In this document: one piece after another, positions 56,769 to 64,000 of the stretch
Position numbering within the stretch: the first letter of the stretch is position 1
Layout of the letters: every line of letters begins with the position of its first letter
Assembly (NCBI GenBank): GCA_938084835.1
Contig: CALKER010000005.1
Span: 243,968-307,967 of the forward strand
DNA from: an uncultured Thermoguttaceae bacterium
Lineage (GTDB): Bacteria; Planctomycetota; Planctomycetia; Pirellulales; Thermoguttaceae
Length of the DNA stretch: 64,000 bases
Reading direction: 5' to 3'
Program-made: the position numbers and the translations under genes
The notes under the pieces: model-generated
What the model was told of the DNA's origin: nothing
Database searches by the model: none
Seen by the model: the letters and a program-made list of their open reading frames with translations, nothing else

Positions 56769-59700
56769 TCATGGTGCGCCTTGATGACCCTGCAGGTAAT
56801 CTCCTGGGTGAAGATGGGCAGGAGGAACGTTCCCTTGCGGGTGTGGAATAACAGTTGGTTGCGGGAGAGCACCCTGCTGTGCCGGCGCCGGGCGTACCGT
56901 CAGCTTTTCGTGGCAGGCAGCCCCTCGCCCGGGAAGGCACCGTGGAAACAGCGTGGGGAAGATCACCGGCACTTCGGTAAGGTGGCCTGCCAGGCCCTCT
57001 TCGGCAGGCAGGCCGATTGGCCCGTGGATGCTCAGCACATCGGACAAAACGAAGTGGATCCGCGCGGTTTCCTCCTGCTTAATCCGCTCGGCATCCTCCG
57101 GGTTACGCACCACGCGTGGGGTGAGGATTATTAAAAGTTCCGATCGTCGTTCGCGAGCGCTATCTGTGCGGAACAGCCGGCCCACCAAGGGAATATCGGC
57201 CAAGTAAGGAATGCGACGGGAGCCGGCCGTATTGTATTTCGTAATCAATCCGCCGATCACGATCGTCTCCCCGTCGCTCGCACTCACTGTGGTTTGAGCT
57301 GTGGTGACGTTAACCGATGGGGACCGGATGACTTCACCGCCGCTGATGGACACGGGAATACCTTCCGATTCGGGGCCGAGCTCGGACTTTTCGGCATCCA
57401 CTTGCATCACCACTGTGCCGTCGGGACTGATTCGAGGAGTCACCGAAAGAATAAGCCCCACCGGTTCCAGCTCCACAGCATTAAACTGCGTTCCAGCATA
57501 GAATCGCGTGCCAATGATGCGGGGAACTCGCTTTCCGACTTGGATAAAGGCTGGCTGGTTGTCGAGGGTCATAATCTGCGGGCGGGAGAGGACCCGCAGT
57601 TGCCGGCGATCCTGAAGGGCTCGCAGAAGGATACTGAGGTTTTCGCTACTGGCCGAAAAGACCAGTCCTCCGTACCCTAGCTCTGTATTAATGCGGCCAA
57701 GTGAGAAGTGTGTCAGTCCCTGGGTGCCGATCTTTTCACTTGTGGCCAACGATCGCGCACTGCCAGCATTACCCAGCGGCTGATTGTTAAAATTAAAGCC
57801 AGGGCTCAGGGTCGTAGCAACAACACTGCGGTCGAAAAGGACGGAATCCTGGAGGCCAAATTCCGCTCCGAATTCGTCCACACGACTCAGTTCTACCTCC
57901 ACGATGAGGGCCTGAATGATGACCTGTGGCGGCACCTCATCGAGCCTTTCCACCAATTCCATAATGTCCGAAAAAAACCGCGGTGTAGCGCTAATGATCA
58001 GGGAGTTGCTCACCGGTTCGGGGACTACCACCACCTCCGACTCGATTTGGAGGAAAGGGCTGAGAACTCCTGGGGCCGCCAACTGAAGCTGCCGCTCGGT
58101 GCGAAGGAAATCGTTGATAGATCGGGCCACGTCCGCCGCCGGGGCGTTCTTCAACCGATATACAGTACTTATTCGCTGTCGCACTTCCTCCTCGTCCAGG
58201 CGAAGAAGCAGCGCTTCGACAATCGCTAAATCGCCGCGCGAGCCTGTGGCAATGATACTGTTTGTGCGTACATCTACAGAAAAGCGCAAGGGGATGAGTG
58301 TGGTTTCTCCTTCAGCCCCGGCCAGTTGTGTGCCGATCGGCTGAGGCGGGAAGAGCGTCCGCAGCAGATTAGCAAGTGCCGTGGCATCGGCGTTTACGAC
58401 CCGGAAAACTTTAATCTGGGCCACTGCCGTGGGGGTATCCAACTCGGCAATGAGCGCGGCAATAAGGTCCATGCTCTCGGCCGGTGCAGTGACCACCAGG
58501 GTATTGGTCTGGATGTTGGGAACGATTTGCACGTCGGTCAAAAGGCCAGAGCGCACGATCTCCTGTTTTTCCCGGTCGATTCCCACCAGCTCGAGGACGG
58601 CCGATTTTCGTTGCAGACCTCCTACCGCGCCGGAAATGGCCGTTTGCAGGGTGCTCGCCACATCGCTGGCCAAGGTAAACCGCAGTCGAAACAGTCGGGT
58701 TTGCAGCACCGCTTGGCTTTCCCCTTCTAGTTGACGAATCAAAAGTTCCACTTCCCGCATGTCGCTGGGCGAGGCCCGCACAATGAGCGCATTGGTGGCC
58801 ACATCGGCTATTACCTGGACATCCGGTGAAAGTCCACCCCGCGCAATAAACGCACTGGCAATGGTCGTCCGGGCAATGGTGGCGTTGGCCCGCTTGAGGG
58901 GAAAAATCCTCAACTCCGTATGAGGGCTCACCGGCTGGTCAAGCTTGCTGATTAACACTTTGATCACTTCCATGGCCTCGCCCCAGCCAATCAAAAGCAG
59001 GGCATTCGGTTTGACAAGCGGCGTCATCGTAACCCGACCCTGGCGACGCCCCACTAGTTCGGTTTGCACCTGCTGAATCAGCCGGGCCAATGACAAACAG
59101 TTGACATGGCGAAGGGGATAAACTTCGATTTGAGGTTCCGCCAGCGCGCTGAGGCGCTCAAGCTCGGCAATGATTCGGCTTAATTCTTCCACATCGCGTT
59201 GACGTCCCCGGAGAATCAGTACGTCGAGGTCAGGCAGGCTTTCCACTTCGACATCGCCGCGAAGGGCCGGGATCAACGGCGCTTGCTCAGCTGCTCTCGG
59301 GGCCTCGGCGGGAAAAGCCTCGGGCGAAGCGGGCCCCCCTGGCGGGAGCTGCTGTTGGTAGGAGGCAAGTTGCACCTGATTATCCGCCGGATAGAACCCT
59401 TGCGTTTCCCGTTTAGTCGCCGCCTCCTGAAACCGCGGCGTCGCCTTTCCCGATGCCCCAAAAAGCGGCGCCACCTGCTCGACGAGTCCGAAAGGTGCTC
59501 GCCCGGATGACGTCCCCGCACTTCCACTCTTGTCGTCTCGGAGGGGATTGGTACCTCCCTGGCTTGGCGGCTTGGTGCGACCGGTCCGGAAGGCCTCGAC
59601 CGCCTCCTTTAGTTTTTCTGGGTTCACGCGGCCCATCGGTAGAACGCGAACGACTGTTTCCCCCGAGTCCGGACGATCCAGGGCGCGAACTAAACTGGCC

Positions 59701-60764
59701 ATCTGCCGGGCGAGAGTCCGAGGACCATAGATCCATACCCCACTATGGTGGGAATCGAAGCCGATATCCACCCATCGGCCTCGTGGCTCCACGAAACGGA
59801 ATTCGGCTTGGGTCGTTTCCGAGCTTGGGGCCGGTTCCAGCCGGGCTCCAAGCACGAGGGAAAGCTCCTCGCGAATTCTCTGGAGGGGAACGTGAGTGGT
59901 TTCCACGAAAAGGCTTTCAAGTTCCTCTGGTTGCGCTCCCAGTCCAACCCGATAGTCCGGCCGACTGCGAGGCACCACGATACTGACGGGTGCCTCCGGG
60001 GCTGGTTCCAGGGATGGGATAGCCGAAGTGGGCTCTGTACCAACTTCGGGTGATCTGCTTGTGGCCGGAAGGGGGGATAGAGGCGGGACACCGCCCGCAG
60101 TCCAGGGGCGAGGAAACGGTGGCCCTAAAGGTGTTGTTGGACCACCCTGGACCGCTCCGTCCACCCCACGGGTCGGGACGCCAGCATCCGGGCTCAGCCC
60201 CCAACTTGTCAGCAATTCTTCTAACTGACGCAGGAGAGTTCCCGGCCCCACGATGAACACTTGGCCGGTACCTGGATCCCCTGCCACCCGAAGGGATGTA
60301 TCCCCGGAAAATTGCCGGCGAATTTCCTCCACGACCACTCCAACGTTATCCGGCGTACACCGAAAGGTCCGCAGCTGCAGTCGCTCCCGCGGATTGATTT
60401 CGGCAGGTTGGTCAAGCCGGGTTATTAGCTCTCCCACGACTGGCAGGAATTCCGGCGGGGCAGACACCAGAATTTGATTGTTTTGTGAATCAGTGATAAT
60501 TCGTATATTGGGAAGCCCGCCAAGGATAGCCCGGAGTGGGCCTTCAAGGAATGCCGCGTTGCGGTGCCGAACCGGGTAAGCTTGAAATTCCAGCCGCTCC
60601 TCGCCTTTGCCGAAACCCGGTGCCGTTCTGCCGGTCCATTGCTGAGCCCAAGTTATCGACTCAAGCTTTAGCCCGCTCCCGACAAAAAAAGCTGCAACTG
60701 CCCCGATCACCAGCGCAAATACAGGCTGCAGCTTGTCTTGAACCGGCTTTGGTGCAACAACCAT
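56769..60764 (-). CDS. Giant secretin (GspD/PilQ family) with about eight N-domain-like repeats
   Basis: 1331 residues, about twice a typical GspD. An N-terminal hydrophobic segment (about 13-32) exports it. Repeats of secretin N-domain type, each ending in an NxLIV..P-like turn and a helix before LD or LE, start near residues 55, 125, 280, 560, 625, 700, 780 and 855 (for example FPLKRANATIARTTIA..., ADVATNALIVRAS). A Gly/Pro-rich linker (about 195-270 and 400-530) separates the third from the rest. The C-terminal secretin domain has VPPQVIIQALIVEVELSRVDEFG, LRVLSRPQIMTLDNQPAFIQVGKRVPR, and IGGLITKYNTAGSRRIPYLADIPLVGRLF. A C-terminal tail rich in Pro/His follows. It would form an outer-membrane channel for a pilus or type II system. 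ATG 60764; a tandem repeat lies just upstream. Confidence 0.93.
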   Translation of the reverse strand: MVVAPKPVQDKLQPVFALVIGAVAAFFVGSGLKLESITWAQQWTGRTAPGFGKGEERLEFQAYPVRHRNAAFLEGPLRAILGGLPNIRIITDSQNNQILVSAPPEFLPVVGELITRLDQPAEINPRERLQLRTFRCTPDNVGVVVEEIRRQFSGDTSLRVAGDPGTGQVFIVGPGTLLRQLEELLTSWGLSPDAGVPTRGVDGAVQGGPTTPLGPPFPRPWTAGGVPPLSPLPATSRSPEVGTEPTSAIPSLEPAPEAPVSIVVPRSRPDYRVGLGAQPEELESLFVETTHVPLQRIREELSLVLGARLEPAPSSETTQAEFRFVEPRGRWVDIGFDSHHSGVWIYGPRTLARQMASLVRALDRPDSGETVVRVLPMGRVNPEKLKEAVEAFRTGRTKPPSQGGTNPLRDDKSGSAGTSSGRAPFGLVEQVAPLFGASGKATPRFQEAATKRETQGFYPADNQVQLASYQQQLPPGGPASPEAFPAEAPRAAEQAPLIPALRGDVEVESLPDLDVLILRGRQRDVEELSRIIAELERLSALAEPQIEVYPLRHVNCLSLARLIQQVQTELVGRRQGRVTMTPLVKPNALLLIGWGEAMEVIKVLISKLDQPVSPHTELRIFPLKRANATIARTTIASAFIARGGLSPDVQVIADVATNALIVRASPSDMREVELLIRQLEGESQAVLQTRLFRLRFTLASDVASTLQTAISGAVGGLQRKSAVLELVGIDREKQEIVRSGLLTDVQIVPNIQTNTLVVTAPAESMDLIAALIAELDTPTAVAQIKVFRVVNADATALANLLRTLFPPQPIGTQLAGAEGETTLIPLRFSVDVRTNSIIATGSRGDLAIVEALLLRLDEEEVRQRISTVYRLKNAPAADVARSINDFLRTERQLQLAAPGVLSPFLQIESEVVVVPEPVSNSLIISATPRFFSDIMELVERLDEVPPQVIIQALIVEVELSRVDEFGAEFGLQDSVLFDRSVVATTLSPGFNFNNQPLGNAGSARSLATSEKIGTQGLTHFSLGRINTELGYGGLVFSASSENLSILLRALQDRRQLRVLSRPQIMTLDNQPAFIQVGKRVPRIIGTRFYAGTQFNAVELEPVGLILSVTPRISPDGTVVMQVDAEKSELGPESEGIPVSISGGEVIRSPSVNVTTAQTTVSASDGETIVIGGLITKYNTAGSRRIPYLADIPLVGRLFRTDSARERRSELLIILTPRVVRNPEDAERIKQEETARIHFVLSDVLSIHGPIGLPAEEGLAGHLTEVPVIFPTLFPRCLPGRGAACHEKLTVRPAPAQQGALPQPTVIPHPQGNVPPAHLHPGDYLQGHQGAP

Positions 60765-60777
60765 CGCGACAGAGTTC

Positions 60778-60816
60778 CCGGTGTTCTTATAGAAGATGAA
60801 TCCGGCGTTCTTATAG
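60778..60816. repeat. Tandem 15-bp repeat CCGGYGTTCTTATAG, 24-bp period, before the secretin start
   Basis: Copies at 60778-60792 and 60802-60816 match at 14 of 15 positions. The first begins 13 bases upstream of the secretin ATG, so it spans the ribosome-site region. A two-copy binding site for a regulator is possible. Confidence 0.6.
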
Positions 60817-62367
60817 GATAGACAGATTCAATATGGCGATGAGCCTACGAGGCCAAGCGCATTGGGCAAGTTCGTGAGACGCCTGGCCTTAAACCTCCGG
60901 TTAACAATCGGAAGCAGAGTCTTTGCATGCCACGGTTCGGGTGTTACCCCGCCGCGACATCCTTGGCATCAAGACTCTAAATCCAACGCGAGTTCACATC
61001 CAAGAGAAGCAAACAAGCAAAAGTTGACAAGTCTCTCTAAACTTGTAGAGTACCAATCTTTCACGCATTCTGCCCCAATAGTTCCTCCAGCTGGAATTCT
61101 CCGGCTTTAAGTTAAAGCTTGGATCTTATTTCCGTACGTTAGAAGCTTTTCCTACGTTATTTCCCTACTTTGGAACTTTCTCTGCCTTGTGGCTCTTTCG
61201 TACCGTTGGAGCGAATATCCTGTGACAAATTTTTTCTTCCCCAATTGGCGGGAAACTTGTCTTCTCGCTCAACAAACGTTTATGCCAGAATTTTCGGGCG
61301 CCAAAATTTCGGACGAATCTCACTCCGAACGCGTCTTTTCCCCTCCTTGGAGGAAAGATCGAATCTGCCTCGGCGAGAAGTCCCGCCCAACTGTCCAATT
61401 GGGCCACCCGCTTTCTGCCATTAGAAGTTGGCAAAAATGGGAAACCCCGTGTTCCTGATCCTTCCCGAGGGCCGTCCTACAGGTTGGCTTTGATGGTTGT
61501 AAAAAAGCCTTTGGCCCGATAGATACGGCCCAACCGACGAGAACCCCTCAAATTGACAATCACTTCCCTGGTGTGGTGGGATCCTAAGTACCACGTAGTT
61601 TAGTGACAAGATCACTTCGTTAAAGAACACCGCTCTGGGGGTATAAGCTACCCCATTAAAGATGTGTCCTGGCATATCGTCCCTCTGGTGGGTCGCCAAT
61701 GGTAAAACACATTAGGCAAGCTTAAACCTGTTTTGAATTGTAAAAAACGGGGCGCGATTCCCTATGTCTTGTCGCTTTCACCGTGCGGCTTTGATTCTCA
61801 AGCCGTTCCGTTTGAAAGCCTGATGCGGCTTGCAAACCGGCATAGCTCGGGAGCAGGCACCGATTTCTCAAAATCGCACATTCGCGCCCACAGTTTCAAT
61901 GGATGGTGGCCTTGACGTGTCCGGAAGGTGACAAGACCGCAGGTGGTGGGACTAGTCGAACTATCACATACCGGACTAAAAGCTGGCACGCCGCTTGGTC
62001 AATTGCCGCTTTCTCCGCCAAGGCGCAACTTGATTGGCAGCCGGAGGAATTTGCGAGGGGAAAGCGGGTGTGAAATGCCGGTACTTTTGAGGAGGTATCG
62101 GCCGACCGGTTTACCACTCCGGCTTGGGTTTAAGTGAGGAGATGAAAACGGCGATGCACACGTGGGAAGAGCCTTCCCTCCGGCTTAAGCGTCGGCATGG
62201 CTGGTGAAGCATACGCTGGAAGGACGACCACCAATGGCTTTGTAAATCGGCAAGACTTCTTAAATCTGCCGGCCATTGCTTGCAGATCGTAACCTAGAGG
62301 GCATAAAATATAAAGGCCGTGTCAGAAATCACATGCGGATGCACCATCTCTTCGCGGGGTGCTGCTA
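60817..62367. other. Long spacer, no gene recognised
   Basis: About 1.55 kb between the secretin and the small anchored protein, read on both strands without a credible gene or RNA. Several short open frames lack ribosome sites and family features. Confidence 0.4.
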
Positions 62368-62856
62368 ATGCCCGCTTCTTGGTGGCTGATTTTGATCCTT
62401 GTAGGTGGGTTGGGTGGTGCCGGTGGTTGGCTGGCCACTCGCCTTGCGCACCATTGGTGGTGGACGCGAACTTTGGGCCGGGCTTGTCGACAGTTTCATT
62501 TGCAACGCGAGAGGCTTGAGGCCCGTTTTGTGAAATTGGGGCAGAATCGCTCCCAACCCGGCGCACGTCGCTGGATTGATTGCCGCTTTGAGGATGAAGT
62601 CACTTATGCACGGAATCGCCTCACGGGCGAAATTTCTGCCTTTGTCGGGGTGAATATCGAGCTCGAGACCAGCGATTACCTTGGTTCGTTGGAGCCGAGC
62701 ACGGCTATTCGTTCGGGTACAGCCGTCTTCCGTTACGACGGGCGCAGTTGGGATACCGACGGTCGGGTCATTTATGACCTTAATCCTCAGGAGGCTATCT
62801 ACTTCTATAAAGGGGATCTCAAACCGATCACACGAGAAAGTGCCCGCCGCTCCTAG
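62368..62856 (+). CDS. Small membrane-anchored protein of unknown function
   Basis: 162 residues. An N-terminal membrane segment (WWLILILVGGLGGAGGWLATRLA) is followed by a basic stretch and a soluble domain: RRWIDCRFEDEVTYARNRLTGEISAFVGVNIELETSDYLG, then TAVFRYDGRSWDTDGRVIYDLNPQEAIYFYKGDLKPI. The regular strand pattern suggests a real conserved protein, but I cannot name the family. ATG 62368 follows GGGG with 8-base spacing; a GTG three codons upstream is the alternative. TspO follows 180 bp downstream. Confidence 0.78.
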   Translation: MPASWWLILILVGGLGGAGGWLATRLAHHWWWTRTLGRACRQFHLQRERLEARFVKLGQNRSQPGARRWIDCRFEDEVTYARNRLTGEISAFVGVNIELETSDYLGSLEPSTAIRSGTAVFRYDGRSWDTDGRVIYDLNPQEAIYFYKGDLKPITRESARRS

Positions 62857-63035
62857 TCCGGTCCGTGGGCTTGGTTTCGGAGGTCGTTCCCGCTGTTGCG
62901 ATTCCCCCGACCTTAAGCCAACTCCAGAGAGGGGGAATTCAGGGGTTTTCCAACCCCTTTTTGTCCGCGGAAAAATTTGTCTTGATTGGCGGTCGCAACT
63001 CTCAATTGATGGGCGCAACTTTAAGGAAATGTTTA

Positions 63036-63437
63036 ATGCGAAGTGATTGGAGCATCTGGTATGAGCAGCTTATCAAACCGCCGTGGACTCCGCCTCCTTG
63101 GGTATTTGGAACCGCTTGGTCGGTCCTTTATCCCATCATCTTTGTGACCTTTGGGTTTGTGCTGGTACAAATTGTGCGGGGCAAAATCCCGCTGTGGGTG
63201 GGGATCCCCTTCCTGATCAACCTGCTGACCAATTTGGCCTTTATGCCAATCTTTTCGGGATGGAGGAACCTATGGTTTGCCACCGCCGACGTCCTGGTAA
63301 TTTGGGGAACAATTGTCTGGGCGATAGTGGCTGTGTGGCCGTACGCCCGATGGGTCGCCATCCTCCAGATTCCTTACCTTCTTTGGGTGACATTTGCAGG
63401 TGTCCTGATAGTTTACATCCTCATCGCCAATATGTGA
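63036..63437 (+). CDS. tspO: TspO/MBR-family tryptophan-rich protein, short form
   Basis: 133 residues. The TspO signature WYEQLIKPPWTPPPWVFGTAWSVLYPIIF is near the N-terminus, followed by three to four membrane segments with NLLTNLAFMPIFSGWRNLWFATADVLVIWGTIVWA and FLWVTF-like end (YLLWVTFAGVLIVYILIANM). TspO proteins bind tetrapyrroles, and normally have five membrane helices and about 155-165 residues; here helix 1 is missing before the WTPP motif. The ATG at 63036 has AAGGA 8 bases upstream; the frame is open to 62865, but the added sequence is not hydrophobic enough to be helix 1. Confidence 0.9.
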   Translation: MRSDWSIWYEQLIKPPWTPPPWVFGTAWSVLYPIIFVTFGFVLVQIVRGKIPLWVGIPFLINLLTNLAFMPIFSGWRNLWFATADVLVIWGTIVWAIVAVWPYARWVAILQIPYLLWVTFAGVLIVYILIANM

Positions 63438-64000
63438 CTTTCCTATCAGATGAGTTCCCTCAAGCCGGGCGTTCTTTCATCACGTCGATTGTGGGCGTGA
63501 AGATCGAGGTTCGGAGACCACCTGCGCTAACGCGACTGGGGGGACACTTGTCGGCAGCTTAAATCCTGTAAGTCCCTGCGATCCGAGGAGGCACCACGAA
63601 CCCTAAAAGGCGTTGTGTTCGCCAAAAGCCGGATTTCGAAGCCGCTACTTAATCGCTGCGTTTTGGCCACTTGTTGGACGAGGAGAAAAGCGGCGTCTCC
63701 CGGCTCAATCGACGCGCTGTCCTTAAACTCAAGGTGAGCTGGACTCCCGGCTTGCCTCTTTGCCGGCTCCAGCTTGGGGACGAGTCTTTTTGGAATTCGA
63801 GCGAGCGGCACCCTTCGGTGTGTTTTCGGCGTGTTTTTAAAAGGATGGGCCTCTTTGGCAAGGCATCTCTTACTTTTCCCACGACATCCACTGCCTTAAG
63901 AGATTTTGAAAAGCAGAGTTGCCATTCGTGCCACTCCCAGGGGCAACATCTGTCCCGAAGGACCTTGCTGCGGGGCATCCAGCGGGTGTGGAGGCAGCTA
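63438..64000. other. Right-edge region, no gene recognised
   Basis: About 560 bp. Short frames on both strands lack ribosome sites or motifs; a gene ending beyond the window cannot be excluded. Confidence 0.35.

Noticed and set aside
1..64000. tRNA genes and rRNA
   Set aside because: Spacers were scanned by eye for GTTCRANNC T-loops with matching acceptor stems; none was convincing. tRNAscan-SE would be decisive.

Overview
The window looks like chromosome from a planctomycete, probably the Pirellulales/Thermoguttaceae side of the phylum. The evidence is gene content, not a marker gene: a Tat-exported Gfo/Idh/MocA oxidoreductase, two secreted DUF1080 proteins, a DUF2617-like protein, a MetX-MetW fusion, a very large secretin, and several secreted or lipid-anchored proteins with no family I can name. 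About 38 genes are supportable. They fill only about two thirds of the sequence, and many spacers are 0.4-1.6 kb with no credible gene. I saw no tRNA, rRNA, insertion sequence, phage gene or cas gene.

Layout. 1-5.6 kb: an oxidoreductase running off the left edge, an APC permease, and an NfeD-like membrane protein without its protease domain. 5.7-9.1 kb: a methionine unit on the minus strand (metY, then fused metX-metW) behind a structured leader that may be a SAM-sensing riboswitch. 10.4-13.6 kb: a DUF1080 protein, a short NfeD and the flotillin-like FloA. 15-24.6 kb: a beta-hydroxyacid dehydrogenase, a lone receiver protein, metK, a DUF2617-like protein, a cold-shock protein, a large exported protein and a 2x[4Fe-4S] ferredoxin. 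26-31.3 kb: a minus-strand membrane-glycosylation group (GT-C-like protein, DPM1/ArnC-type transferase, LPG-synthase/flippase-like protein, DUF1080). 31.8-36.6 kb: obgE, rpmA without rplU, and two membrane or secreted unknowns. 37.6-42.1 kb: an HD-GYP protein, murB and an NrtR-like Nudix protein. 42.3-49.1 kb: an RND pump, its adaptor and a TetR regulator with paired palindromic operators.

49.6-60.8 kb is the most distinctive region. A plus-strand run (lipoprotein, two pseudopilin-like proteins, a PilX/GspK-like protein, a BON protein) converges on a minus-strand pair (a 1331-residue secretin with about eight N-domain-like repeats, then a lipoprotein). The two runs overlap tail to tail by about 290 bp. 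It reads as a lineage-specific type II secretion or type IV pilus outer-membrane module; the ATPase, platform protein and major pilin are not in the window. 62.4-64 kb: a small anchored protein and a short TspO homologue.

Connections: metY, metXW and metK cover homocysteine and SAM synthesis. NfeD and FloA are standard membrane-microdomain partners. The GT2, GT-C and flippase-like genes suit lipid-linked sugar transfer. All functions are inferred from protein motifs read by eye.
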